Source of the DNA: Streptomyces sp. NBC_01481
GTDB lineage: Bacteria; Actinomycetota; Actinomycetes; Streptomycetales; Streptomycetaceae
Reading direction: 5' to 3'
Assembly: GCF_026339995.1 (NCBI RefSeq)
Contig: NZ_JAPEPT010000006.1
Coordinates: 62,001-126,000, forward strand
Length of the DNA: 64,000 nt
The notes under the pieces were generated by a model. It was not told where the DNA came from. It made no database searches and saw only the letters and a program-made list of their open reading frames with translations. The position numbers and the translations under genes are program-made. Below are positions 50,554 through 61,200 of the stretch, one piece after another; position 1 is the first letter of the stretch, and every line of letters starts with the position of its first letter.

Positions 50554-51909
50554 GTGACAGCCGGAGGAACGGAACCGGACACGGTGCCGACCGGGGCGGA
50601 CGCGGTGGTCGTGGGCGCCGGCGTGATCGGAGCTGCCGTCGCGCTCGAGCTGGCACGCACCGGCCGGAGGGTCGTCGTCGTGGACAAGTCGGGCAGTGCC
50701 GGGCACGGATCGACCAGCGCCTCAAGTGCGATCGTCCGCTTCGACTTCTCCACGTGGGACGGCGTTGCCACGGCCTGGGAAGCCGCCCACATCTGGGCCG
50801 GCTGGGACACGCACTTGGGCCACGGTGGCCCCGGCGCCCTGGCGAGGTTCCGGCGGACCGGAGCGGTGCTGCTCGACTCCCCCATGTCCCGCACCTCGAC
50901 CGTCGTCGACTTGTTCGACCGGATCGGTGTGCCGTACGAGCGATGGGACGCTGCGACGCTGCGGAGCCGCATCCCGGGCATCGACCCGGGCCGGTACTGG
51001 CCCCCGAAGCCGGTGCACGACGAGGCATTCTTCGCCGAACCCCGCGGCGAACTGGGTGCCTTGTTCACGCCCGACGCCGGATTCGTCGACGATCCCCAAC
51101 TGGCCACACAGAACCTTGCCGACGCGGCGGCCGGACTGGGCGCACGCTTCCTTTTCCATCGCACCGTCGTCGGTGTCGACCGGCGCGCGGGGCGGGTGTC
51201 CGCCGTCCGCCTCGCCGACGGCAGCCGGATCACGACCCCGGTCGTGGTCAACGCCGCCGGTCCGTGGTCGGGCCGCTTCAACCGTATGGCAGGAGTCGGC
51301 GGCGACTTCACCGTCGGCGTGCGTCCACTGCGCCAGGAGGTCCATCAGGTCGCCTCACCCGGTGGCTCCGGCTACGGCTCCGGCTGCGCCTCCGACGAAG
51401 CCCTCGGCCCGGTGATCGCCGACCCGGACCTCGGCATCTACATGCGTCCGGCAGCAGGAAGAAACGTCCTTGTCGGCGGCACCGAACCCGAATGCGACCC
51501 ACTGGGCTGGATCGTCGATCCGGACGTGGCCAGCCCCTATCCCACGCCCAGCTCCTTCGAGGCCCAAGTGACCAGAGCGGCACGCCGGTTCCCTCTGATG
51601 ACGGTCCCGAACCGGCCCACCGGCATCGCCGGCGTCTACGACGTCGCCGACGACTGGACCCCCATTTACGACCGTTCCGATCTGGACGGCTTCTATGTGG
51701 CCATGGGTACCAGCGGCAACCAGTTCAAGAACGCTCCCCTGGTGGGCCGGTTTCTCGCGACTCTTGTGGACCGCGTCGAGGCCGGACACGACCACGACCG
51801 TGAGCCGTTGCGCTGCCGGGGCTCACACACCGGTCACATCGTCAACCTGGGATCGTTCCGGCGCAAACGTCCCTTCGACGGAGCTTCTTGCCACACAGTG
51901 ATGGGGTGA
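50554..51909 (+). CDS. FAD-dependent oxidoreductase, DAO/sarcosine-oxidase type
   Basis: The 451-residue protein has an N-terminal FAD dinucleotide-binding motif VVVGAGVIGAAVALELARTG with VVVVDKSG, a DAO fold in the middle, and C-terminal FYVAMGTSGNQFKNAPLVG, where the glycine-rich turn contacts FAD. Related enzymes oxidise N-methylated or D-amino acids and glycine derivatives. GGAGGA lies nine bases before GTG 50554. It converges with the type II thioesterase gene of the NRPS operon. It may be a border gene, or it could act on an amino-acid precursor; this is open. Confidence 0.87.
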   Translation: MTAGGTEPDTVPTGADAVVVGAGVIGAAVALELARTGRRVVVVDKSGSAGHGSTSASSAIVRFDFSTWDGVATAWEAAHIWAGWDTHLGHGGPGALARFRRTGAVLLDSPMSRTSTVVDLFDRIGVPYERWDAATLRSRIPGIDPGRYWPPKPVHDEAFFAEPRGELGALFTPDAGFVDDPQLATQNLADAAAGLGARFLFHRTVVGVDRRAGRVSAVRLADGSRITTPVVVNAAGPWSGRFNRMAGVGGDFTVGVRPLRQEVHQVASPGGSGYGSGCASDEALGPVIADPDLGIYMRPAAGRNVLVGGTEPECDPLGWIVDPDVASPYPTPSSFEAQVTRAARRFPLMTVPNRPTGIAGVYDVADDWTPIYDRSDLDGFYVAMGTSGNQFKNAPLVGRFLATLVDRVEAGHDHDREPLRCRGSHTGHIVNLGSFRRKRPFDGASCHTVMG

Positions 51910-51932
51910 TGTCTGCTCCCTCGGAGACCGGC

Positions 51933-52745
51933 TCACGGCGATGAGCGGTGCTCGAGCCGCACCGGGTGTGGCGAAAGGAGTCCCACGACGTCTGCGACCA
52001 CGGACGCCTCTTCGGAGGCGAGGTAGAAGTGGTCGCCTGGGAACGTCCTCCACGCGAATCCGCCCGGTGGGGCGAGGACGGCCCAGCTGTGTACGTCCTC
52101 GACACAGACGCCCGGGTCGGACTCTCCGGCATAGGCCGTGATCGGTACGCGGACGGCCGTGGGCCTGGACGGACGGTAGTTCTCCAGCATGCGGAAGTCG
52201 GCGCGCAGCGCGGGCAGCAGCAGCTCGCGCAGTTCCGGGATGTCGTAGGCCTCCGATCCGTACTCGCCGAGCCGACGGACCTCGGCGATGAGCGTCGCGT
52301 CGTCGCAGTGCGAGAGCAGCCGGCGCCGTGCCCGGTGTGGTGATGCGTGCGCGGAGACGAAGAGACGCTCCACAGCGGTCCCGCGTGCCTGGAGCCGCAG
52401 GGCGACCTCGTACGCGGCGGAAGCGCCCATGCTGTGCCCGAAGAGAGCGAGCGGCCTGTCGTCGTAGGCCCGGAGGGCGTCGGCTACCGCGGTGGCGAGC
52501 GCGGCCATGTCCGTCATGCACGGCTCGACGAGCCGATCATGGCGGCCCGGATAACGGACGGCGAGCAGTTCGATGTCCGGCGGCAGGTGGGCGGGCCAGC
52601 CGTGGAAGAGGTGGGTGGTCCCGCCGGCGTGCGGGAAGCAGACGAGCCGCAGCCGCGGCTCGTCCTCCCGCCGGTGGACGCGGAACCACTCCCCCGGGAC
52701 GGCCGCCGTACGGACCGGCCCGCCAGTCGCGTGGATGGACGTCAT
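51933..52745 (-). CDS. Type II thioesterase
   Basis: The 270-residue alpha/beta hydrolase has the type II thioesterase pattern: RLVCFPHAGGTTHLFHGWPAHLP, the nucleophile elbow ALFGHSMGASAAYEVA (Ser about 105), an Asp in AGESDPGV and the His in FPGDHFYLAS near the C-terminus. These enzymes remove wrongly loaded or decayed acyl groups from carrier domains of NRPS and PKS. It is the last gene of the NRPS operon. AGGAG precedes the ATG at about ten bases. Confidence 0.93.
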   Translation of the reverse strand: MTSIHATGGPVRTAAVPGEWFRVHRREDEPRLRLVCFPHAGGTTHLFHGWPAHLPPDIELLAVRYPGRHDRLVEPCMTDMAALATAVADALRAYDDRPLALFGHSMGASAAYEVALRLQARGTAVERLFVSAHASPHRARRRLLSHCDDATLIAEVRRLGEYGSEAYDIPELRELLLPALRADFRMLENYRPSRPTAVRVPITAYAGESDPGVCVEDVHSWAVLAPPGGFAWRTFPGDHFYLASEEASVVADVVGLLSPHPVRLEHRSSP

Positions 52746-52761
52746 GGTGACGGTTCTCCTG

Positions 52762-52938
52762 CTAGCTGCAGCCGCTGAGCTGCTTGGCGTTGAGCATGGA
52801 CAGGAACATGGGCAGCTTCTCCACGGCCTTCTTGGCCACGTATGCCACCTGCACGGTGCCGTGCCGATGGTTCTTGACGACGAGCTTGTACTCGCCGTCC
52901 TCGAAGACGAGCTCTGCGCTGTACAGCACGGTTTCCAT
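52762..52938 (-). CDS. Small 58-residue protein in the NRPS operon
   Basis: I do not recognise the product. It starts METVLYSAELVFEDGEYKL, likely a beta-hairpin-rich N-terminal half followed by a helix (AKKAVEKLPMFLSMLN), and ends KQLSGCS with a single Cys near the C-terminus. GGAAGAA lies four bases before ATG 52938, so this start is preferred over ATG 52977, which overlaps the SRPBCC stop (ATGA) but has no ribosome site. The gene sits between the SRPBCC protein and the thioesterase gene with no gaps over 40 bases. It could be an accessory protein of the biosynthesis. A precursor-peptide role is possible but unsupported. Confidence 0.6.
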   Translation of the reverse strand: METVLYSAELVFEDGEYKLVVKNHRHGTVQVAYVAKKAVEKLPMFLSMLNAKQLSGCS

Positions 52939-52973
52939 GGGTTCTTCCAGGGGGAGCGGGTGTCGAGGGGGGC

Positions 52974-53732
52974 TCATGCGGAGGGCCGGGAAACGGCCTC
53001 GTCCAGCCAGGTGGTCCAGGCCTGCGCGGCTGACTCCTCGTCGACACCACCGGAGAAGATGTGGTGTCCCGCCCAGATGGGCCAGTTCCAGGTGCTGCCG
53101 TTGAAGAACCGGTAGAGGGCGTCGCTGGTGCGCAGGCCGAGGAAGTCGGCGGTCAGGTAGTCGACCACCGCGCTCTGCGGCCCGCCGAGGACGTCGTCGA
53201 GGCGGATCTTCACACTGTCACCGACGGCGACGCCGTCGGGCAGCCCGAGGTGGCGGCGCAGGGAATCGAAGTCGCCCGGGTCGGAGGTCGGTTCGGGCCG
53301 GGAGGCACGGACATAGGCGGCCGTGCGGCCGGCGAAGTGGGTCAGGTACTCGGCGAGGCTGTGCTGGTAGAAGTCCACGTGCTTCTCGGCCGCGTCGGAC
53401 TTGTTGTCCCAGTTGGAGTCGGGGACGCCCTCGTGCACCCAGTGGATGCTCATCCGCAGGTGGGACCTGTCGCCACCGTCCCGTTCGCCGACGAGGTAGG
53501 TGAGCGTGTTGGAGAAGCCGGTGTCGTCGGAATAGCGGCAGACGAACCGGTGCGGCGGCTCCCAGGCGAGCACCGTGGATGGCCCCCGGGACACGGTCCC
53601 GCCGACGCGGGATTCCACGTCCATGGGGTACAGCCAGCCCACGTTGCCGTCGCGGGTCGCGACGGCCTTCCAGACCTGCTCGGGGGCGGCGGGCAAGTCC
53701 TGTTCGCGTTCTACCTTGAATTCCGTGGCCAT
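52974..53732 (-). CDS. SRPBCC-domain protein of the NRPS operon
   Basis: The 252-residue protein has an N-terminal SRPBCC/AHSA1-like domain (about 1-150; VEREQDLPAAPEQVWKAVA, FSNTLTYLVG, LRMSIHWVHEG) and a C-terminal stretch with a second, partial repeat of the fold (about 160-252). Such domains bind hydrophobic ligands and can act as cyclases or dehydratases in polyketide and peptide pathways. AAGGAG lies about ten bases before ATG 53732. Its location directly after the P450 gene suggests that it handles the peptide product or a tailoring intermediate. The exact reaction is unknown. Confidence 0.8.
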   Translation of the reverse strand: MATEFKVEREQDLPAAPEQVWKAVATRDGNVGWLYPMDVESRVGGTVSRGPSTVLAWEPPHRFVCRYSDDTGFSNTLTYLVGERDGGDRSHLRMSIHWVHEGVPDSNWDNKSDAAEKHVDFYQHSLAEYLTHFAGRTAAYVRASRPEPTSDPGDFDSLRRHLGLPDGVAVGDSVKIRLDDVLGGPQSAVVDYLTADFLGLRTSDALYRFFNGSTWNWPIWAGHHIFSGGVDEESAAQAWTTWLDEAVSRPSA

Positions 53733-53768
53733 GGACGAATGTCTCCTTCTCGGAAAAGGGGTCGGGAG

Positions 53769-55058
53769 TCAGTAGGTGAGGGGAAGTGCCCGTAGTCGGC
53801 GCTGCAACGGGTTGGTGTGCCAGGCGAGCGGCGTGCTGTCGTCCAGGCACAGTCCCGGCAACCGGCGCAGGACTGTGCCGATGGCGATCTCGGCCTGGAG
53901 GCGCGCCAGTGGGGCGCCCAGGCAGAAGTGGGGGCCGTTGCCGAAACTCAGATGCCGGTTGCCGGGCCGCACGAGGTCGAGCCGGTCCGGGTCGGCGAAC
54001 CGGTCGGGGTCCCGGTTGGCCGAGGCGAGGACCAGGTACACCAGGTCACCCGTACCGAGTGTGCGGCCGCCGACGGTGACGTCCTGCGCGACGACCCTGA
54101 CGATCGACTGCGTGGGCGTGTCGTAGCGCACCAGTTCCTCGACGGCCTGCCGGATCAGTTCCGGCCGGTCGCGCAGCAGGGCGAGCTGTTCGGGGTACCG
54201 CAGCAGGGCCAGTGTCCCGTTGCCGATCAGGTGGGTGCTGGTCTCGTCACCTGCGGTGATGAGCATGAAACAGGTGGACAGCAGTTCCTCGTCGGTGAGG
54301 TGGTCGCCGCACGCCTGCCGCGCCACGAGTGCACTGATGAGGTCGTCGCCGGGGGTGGCCCGCCGCTGCCGGACGAGCCCCATCAGGTAGTCCTCGAACT
54401 GGTCCACCGCGGCTTCCGCCTGCTCGATGTCCTCGCCGAGCAGTCCCAGCCGTTGGAACCACAAGGTGACCCGCCCCCGGTCGGCTTCGGGAATGCCGAA
54501 CAGTTCGCAGGTGACCGTGTGAGGCAGGGGCGCGGCGACAGCCTCGATGAGGTCCGTCGACCGGCCGTCGGCCACGGCGCGGTCGAGCAGGCCGTCGACG
54601 ATCTGCTGGATCCGCTCCCTCAGGCCCTCGACGCGGCGCGCGGTGAATGCCTTGTTCACCAGCTTGCGCAGCCGGGCGTGGTCGGGCGGGTCGGTGTTGG
54701 TCATCACACGTCCCAGCCGCGCGGTCAGCCTGCTCAGGTCACGGAGCCGGCCGTCGCGGGCGGTCAGCGAACGCGTCATCCGTTCACGGTCGTTGGACAG
54801 CCGCAGGTCCCCGAGTGCCGTCTCCACCTCCGCGTGACGCGTGAGATACCAGATGCCCTGCGGGCTGCGGTGCACCGGGCACTCCCGGCGCATGCGGGCG
54901 TAGAGCGGATAGGGGTCCTGAAGGAACTCCGGGGTGCGCATCGCCGCCGTGATGTCGGGTACTGCCACAGTGCCCTGCGCCGCAGCGGCGCCGGGGGCCG
55001 CCGGGGCCCGGTCCGCTGCGCGCGGTACGGCCTCGGCGGCGTCGGTGGTGGTGCTCAC
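53769..55058 (-). CDS. Cytochrome P450 of the NRPS operon
   Basis: The 429-residue enzyme has the actinobacterial P450 hallmarks: I-helix AGDETSTHL, the K-helix ExxR in VEELVRYDTP, and the haem-binding loop FGNGPHFCLGAPLARLQ with the proximal Cys. An Ala/Pro-rich N-terminal tail of about 35 residues precedes the fold, and no membrane anchor is seen, so it is soluble. It likely hydroxylates or cross-links an amino acid or the peptide made by the adjacent NRPS. GTG 55058 starts 18 bases after mbtH, preceded by GGCGGA. Redox partners are not in the window. Confidence 0.93.
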   Translation of the reverse strand: MSTTTDAAEAVPRAADRAPAAPGAAAAQGTVAVPDITAAMRTPEFLQDPYPLYARMRRECPVHRSPQGIWYLTRHAEVETALGDLRLSNDRERMTRSLTARDGRLRDLSRLTARLGRVMTNTDPPDHARLRKLVNKAFTARRVEGLRERIQQIVDGLLDRAVADGRSTDLIEAVAAPLPHTVTCELFGIPEADRGRVTLWFQRLGLLGEDIEQAEAAVDQFEDYLMGLVRQRRATPGDDLISALVARQACGDHLTDEELLSTCFMLITAGDETSTHLIGNGTLALLRYPEQLALLRDRPELIRQAVEELVRYDTPTQSIVRVVAQDVTVGGRTLGTGDLVYLVLASANRDPDRFADPDRLDLVRPGNRHLSFGNGPHFCLGAPLARLQAEIAIGTVLRRLPGLCLDDSTPLAWHTNPLQRRLRALPLTY

Positions 55059-55076
55059 TGGTCTGCGTCCGCCGTC

Positions 55077-55295
55077 TCAGCCACGCTCGCTCATGGCCTC
55101 GACGAGGCTCCGTGGCCGCATGTCGGTCCAGTTGTGTTCCACGTACTCCAGGCAGGCCTCCCGGCTGTCCTCCGGGTGGGCGACGCTCCAGCCGTCGGGC
55201 ACCTCGGCGAAGGAAGGCCACAGGGAGTGCTGGCCCTCGTCGTTGACAAGCACCAGGTACCTGCCGTCCTTGTCCTCGAAGGGGTTGGTGGTCAT
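55077..55295 (-). CDS. MbtH-family NRPS accessory protein
   Basis: The 72-residue protein starts TTNPFEDKDGRYLVLVN and has the MbtH signature HSLWPSFAEVPDGW with its conserved Trp residues, then WTDMRPRSL. MbtH proteins bind adenylation domains and are often needed for their activity. The start codon overlaps the NRPS stop (ATGA), so it is translationally coupled to the synthetase. It probably supports one or both adenylation domains encoded here. Confidence 0.95.
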   Translation of the reverse strand: MTTNPFEDKDGRYLVLVNDEGQHSLWPSFAEVPDGWSVAHPEDSREACLEYVEHNWTDMRPRSLVEAMSERG

Positions 55296-58200
55296 CGGTT
55301 CTCCTCTTTGTCGGTGTGGATCCGCTCGTGAATCCGCTCGGTGATGTCCGCGATCCTCGCTGCCAGGACCGGACCGATCTGGACGAGTGATCCCGGCTGG
55401 GTCATGCGGTCGTGCCGGGTGGTGATGTCGTAGGACTCGACACGGCCGGTGACGTAGGGCCGCCAGACGTCGGCGTCCGGCCCGTCCTCCTGGCGGTCGA
55501 TCGTGGAGTTGAACAGGAGCATGTCTCCGTCGAACAGGCCGGGGATGAAGTCGAGTGCCAGACGCGCGTTGTTGATCATGATCTGGACGACGGCCTCGAT
55601 GTGGCGTTCCTGGAGGCTGGCCAGGGCGCTGCCGCGTCGCTGGAGGATGTCGGCGACCTCGGTGTAGGTCAGCGGGCCGTCGCCGAGTTCCTCCGCGTCG
55701 CAGTCCAGCATGCCGACGAGGACGTCCCGCTCGGTGGGGACGGGGGGCTCGTCGAAGGAGACGTCACCGACCGGGTAGGCGTCGAGGACCGCCAGCAGCG
55801 CGGTTCGCTCCCCCTGGCGCTGCAGCTCCGTGGCGATCGCGTGGGCGATGAGCCCGCCGGCGGACCAGCCGAGCACCTGGTACGGCCCCGCGGGCTGGAC
55901 CTTGCGCATCTGCTCCACGTAGTCGGCCGCCATCTCCTCGATGGAGGTGGGCCGGGGCTCGGGCCGGCCGAGGCTGCGCGCCTGGATGGCGTACACCGGG
56001 TACTCGGGCCCGAGGTGGTTCATCAGTCCGCAGTACGACCAGCTGATGCCGCCGCCCGGGTGGACGCAGAACAGCGGGTGATACCGGCCGGTGGTCCGCA
56101 GCGGCAGCAGCACGTCGAACGCGTCGTCGGGGTCGTCCATGGCCAGGCGTCCGGTGAGCGCGGCCACGGTCGGCGCCTCGAAGAGAGTGCGCAGCCCCAG
56201 CTCGATGCCGAGGGTCTCGCGGACCCGGGACACCAGACGGGCCGCCAGCAGCGAGTGGCCACCGAGGTCGAAGAAGCTGTCGTCGATGCAGACCTGCTCC
56301 CGGCCGAGCACCTCGGCGAACAGGTCGCACAGCAGCTGCTCCCGCGGTGTCCTCGGGGACCGTCCGGTGCCGGCGGAGCCGTACTCGGGTGCGGGCAGCG
56401 CCGCGCGGTCCAGCTTGCCGTTCCTGGTGAGCGGCAGCGCCTCGAGGGTGACGAACGCGGACGGCACCATGTACTCGGGCAGGCGGCGCAGGAGCCGGTC
56501 GGACAGCTCCAGCGCCTCCCGGGCCCCTTCGGGCGCGGGTACGAGGTACGCGACGAGCCGCTTGTCCCCGGGCCGGTCCTCGCGGGCCACGACCGCCGCT
56601 TGGGCGATACCCGGGCAGTCGGCCAGCGCGGCCTCGATCTCACCGGGCTCGATGCGGAACCCGCGGAGCTTGACCTGGTCGTCGGCTCGGCCGACGAACT
56701 CGAGCTCCCCTGCGGCGTTGCGCCGCAGGAGGTCGCCCGTACGGTACATGCGGGTGCCGACGGGACCGTACGGGTCGGCGACGAAGCGTTCCGCAGTCAG
56801 GGCGGCCCGGCCGTGGTAGCCACGGGCGAGGCCCGTCCCGGCGATGTACAGCTCGCCGACGACACCGGGCGGCACGAGTCCCAGGCCGGCGTCGAGGACG
56901 TACAGCCGCATCCCGGTCATCGGCCTGCCGATCGGGACGCAGTGCGCCCCTGCCGGGAGGTCGCCCACCCGATGGCAGGCGGCGAATGTGGTCGTCTCCG
57001 TAGGCCCGTACCCGTTGACCACCTCTGTGCCCGGGCAGGCGGTCCGTACCCGGTGGACGGCGGACACGGACACGACGTCGCCGCCCGTCCAGATCTCCCG
57101 TACCCCGGCGAAGGTGTCGGGGCGTTCCTCCGCGACGAGCCGGAACAGACCGGCCGTCAGCCACAGCCCCGTCACCTCGTGCTCGGCGACGACGCGGGCG
57201 AGCGCGGCCGTGTCCAGCTGTCCCGGCGGCGCGACCACGACGCAGCCGCCATTGAGGAGCGGCACCCACATCTCGTACGTGGAGGCATCGAAGGCCGTCG
57301 GGGAGTGCAGCAGCACCCGCTCATGGGCGCCGCCGCGCCAGCACGGCGCGAGCGCCAGGCCCGCCACGTCGTGGTGGGTGACGGCGATGCCCTTGGGCCG
57401 GCCGGTGGAGCCGGAGGTGTACATGATGTACGCGAGCCCGCGGGGGTGGCAGGTGACGGCCGATGCCCCGGTCACGGACAGTCCCTGGACCAGCGCGGTG
57501 AGCACGTCGTGTGTGAGCACCAGCCCCGCACCCGTCTCCCGGACGATCAGGTCGACCCGGCTGGAAGGGAAGCGCGGGTCGAGGGGTACGTAGGCGGCGC
57601 CCGCCTTGACGACGGCAAGGATCGCCACGAGGAGCTCGGCGGAGCGCTCCAGCATCACCGCCACCGTGTCGCCGGGCCGCACGCCCTGCCCGGCCAGTGC
57701 GTGCGCGACGCGGTCGGCACGCTCGTCGAGTCGGGCGTACGTCAGGGTGGTGTCCCCGGCGACGACCGCGACGGCGTCGGGTGTGGCGCGCACCTGCCGG
57801 GCGAAAAGCTCCGGCAGCCCGGTGGCGGGGAGCTCTTCGGCGGGCTCCTGCGGGCCGGCCAGCAGCTGGTCTCGTTCCTCCGGGGACACGACGTCGATGC
57901 GGCCGACCGGCCGGCCAGGGTCGGCGACGACCGCTTGGAGCAAGCGCACCCACCGGGCGAACAGCGCCTCGACCGTGGGGCGCTCGAACAGGTCGGTCGC
58001 GTACTCCACCGCGCCGGCGATCCCGTCCGGTCCGCCGTCCGGCCGGTGCTCCTCGGCCAGGCTGAAGGTGAGGTCGACGCGTGCCGTGCCGGTGGGGGCG
58101 GAGACGAAGCCGGTCCTCAGACCCGGCAGCTCGAAGTCCCCTGTGGGCGCGTTCTGCAGAGCGAGCATGACCTGGAAGAGCGGGTGGTGTGCGAGTGAGC

Positions 58201-61200
58201 GTGCGGGGTTGAGAGCCTCGACAAGGTACTCGAACGGCACGTCCTGGTGGGTGTACGCGGCGAGGGCCGTCTCCCTCACGCGTGCGAGCAGTTCGGTGAA
58301 GGAGGGGTCGCCGGACGTGTCGGTGCGCAGGACGAGGGTGTTGACGAAGAAGCCGACGAGGTCGTCGAGGGCTTGGTCGTTGCGTCCGGCGATGGGGCTG
58401 CCGACCGGGATGTCGTCCCCGGCTCCGAGCCTGCTGAGCAACGCCGCGAGACTGGCCTGCAGCACCATGAACATGCTGGCGCCGTGGGCCGCGGCGAGCC
58501 CGCGCAGGCCTTGGTGGAGTGCGGCGTCGATGCGCACCGGCAGCTGGTCGCCGCGCTGGGAGGCCGCTGCGGGGCGTGGCCGGTCGGCGGGAAGCTGGAT
58601 CTGCTCCGGAAGGCCGGCCAGGGCGTCCGTCCAGTACGCCAGCTGGGCGGCGAACAGACTGTCCGGATCGGAGGCATCCCCGAGGAGCTCGCGCTGCCAC
58701 AGGGTGTAGTCGGCGTACTGCACCGCCGGCGGCAACCCCCGCGGCTCCTCGCTCCGGCAGCGGGCCGCGTAGGCAGTCGCCAGGTCCCGCGACAACGGCC
58801 CCATCGACCAGCCGTCCCCCGCAATGTGGTGCACGACGACCAGCAGCACGTGGTCGTCCGGGGCGATCGCGAACAGCTCGGCGCGCACGGGCGTTTCGGA
58901 GGCGAGGTCGAAGCCGCGGCGGGAGGACTCCGCCAGCCGGTCCGCGAGGCCGGACTCGTCCGTCTCGACGACGGGCAGGGCAGGGCGCGCCTCTTCGGGC
59001 GTGAGCACGTGCTGGTACGGGGTGCCGCCGAAGGCGCGGAACACGGTGCGCAGGCTCTCGTGGCGCGTGACCACGTCGCCGAGCGCGTCACGCAGCGCAC
59101 ACCGATCGAGCGGGCCGGTCAGCCGAAGTGCCAGCGGCATGTTGTACGTGGCCCCGGGACCGTCCATCTGGTGCAGGAACCACAGGCGGCGTTGGGCGAA
59201 CGACAGTGGCATCCGCTGCGGGCGCTCCCGGGCCGTCAGGGCGGGCCGGGCGCGGCCGGCCGCGTCCAGCCGGGCCGCGAGCGCGGCCACCGTCGGTGCC
59301 TCGAACAGACTCCTGACATCGAGCTCCGCTCCGAAGACGGCGCGGATCCGGGACACCAGCCGGATGGCGAGCAGCGAGTGCCCGCCCAGGTCGAAGAAGC
59401 TGTCGTCGACACCAGCCTCGGCGAGGCCGAGGACCTCGGCGAACAGATCGGCGAGGAGCTGTTCCTGCGGGGTGCGCGGGGCGTGGCCGCGTCCTGCCGT
59501 TCCGAGGTCGGGGGCGGGCAGGGCGCGCCGGTCCAGCTTTCCGGCTGCGGTCAGCGGCAGGGCCTCCAGCGCCACGAACGCCGACGGAACGAGGTGTTCG
59601 GGCAAGCGGGCGCGCAGCCATTCGCGCAGCTCGGCGGCCGGGGCCCCGGTGACGTGAACACCGGTCGGGCGGTTGGTGAGCCCGGACAGCGGCGTGTCCG
59701 TCGTCCGCCGCGGACGGTAGAGACCGTCGGGCACGGCGGTGGAGGCGTCCGTGGACGCGGCGAAGACGACGTCGAGGGCGTCGTCCGCGGTGGGCGACCA
59801 GGTGACGCCGACCCATCGCCCGTACGCCTCGCCGAGGGCGTGGAACTCCTCCGGGTCGACAAGGCCCTTGTCCTCGGGGCCGTGCAGCCGGGCGAGCAGG
59901 TCCGGCAGGGTGGCGTCACCGCGGCGCACGGCCTCGGCGACGGCCGCCTCCCGCACGACGCGGCCGTTCGGCACCCCGGTGACGCGGAGCGCGGCCGCCG
60001 GGGGCAGATCGTTGAGCAGCCCGCGCAGCGCGTCGAGGCCGGAGATCTGCCGACCCCATGCCACTTCGGCGGGTGCGTCCAGCGCGCGTGGGGTGACGGG
60101 CGGCTTGCGCAGGGTGACGTCGTAACGGTAGCGGGTGAGCTCGTTGTGGTGGCCGCCTCGCTTGACGTGGACGGCCACCGCGCCGATGTCGTTGCTCGTG
60201 TCGCGCAGGGTGGTGAAGAAGTCGGGGTCGACGAGGAGTTCCTTCTCGACCAGCAGGGCCTGCTCCACCGCGCGCCGCACGGTCACCAGGTCGGTGTCCT
60301 CGCCCGCCTTGTGCAGCTGTACCGCGGTGGCGAACGGGCGCAGCAGCCGCAGGTTGCGTACGTCGCCGAGGAAGAGGGTGCCGCCGGGCGCAAGCAGGGC
60401 CATGAGCCGTCCCACGACGTCGGCGAGGTAGTCGGCGCCCGGGAAGTACTGGACGACCGAGTTCACGACGACCGTGTCGAAAGTGCCGGCGGGCAGCCCG
60501 TCGGTGTCGTGCGCGGGCTGGTTCCGCAGGACGACCCTTCCGCCGAGGTCCGGTCGGTCGCCGAGCCGTTCCGCCAGCGCGTCGATGGCCGTGGCGGAGA
60601 AGTCGGTCGCCCAGTAGGTCTCGCAGTGGGGCGCGACCCGGGAGAGCAGCAGTCCGGTGCCGACGCCGACCTCCAGCACCCGCCGGGGACGCAGTGACAG
60701 GATGCGGTCCACGGTCGCGTCGCGCCACTCCCGCATCTGCTCCACGGGGATGGGCTCGCCGTCGTAACTGCTGTTCCAGCCGGTGAAGTTCTGGCCGAAA
60801 CCGGCCGGGGACGCCGTGATGGGCAGCGCGTCATAGATCTCCCGCCACTCCCCGACGTGATCCTCTTCGAGCCGGTGGTCCCGTCCGGTCCCGGCGTCGT
60901 TGCTCGCGACGACGTACGCGACGAGCTGCCGGCCTTCGGGCGTGTCGGTACGGTCCTGCCGGGCGACCACCGCGGCCTGGCCCACCCCCGGGTGGGTGGC
61001 GAGGACCGCCTCGATCTCGCCGGGTTCGATGCGGAAGCCGCGCACCTTCACCTGGTCGTCGGCCCGGCCGACGTACTCCAGGCACCCGTTCGCGTTCCAC
61101 CGCACCAGGTCGCCGGTGCGGTACATCCGCGCACCGGCGGGCCCGTACGGATTCGCCACGAAACGCTCGGCGGTCAGACCGGGCCGGTTCAGGTAGCCGC

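Noticed and set aside
55412..60697. Two very long plus-strand frames opposite the NRPS (55412-58198 and 58247-60697)
   Set aside because: Both are mirror images of repetitive NRPS coding sequence with no recognisable domain. The minus strand has complete NRPS motifs.
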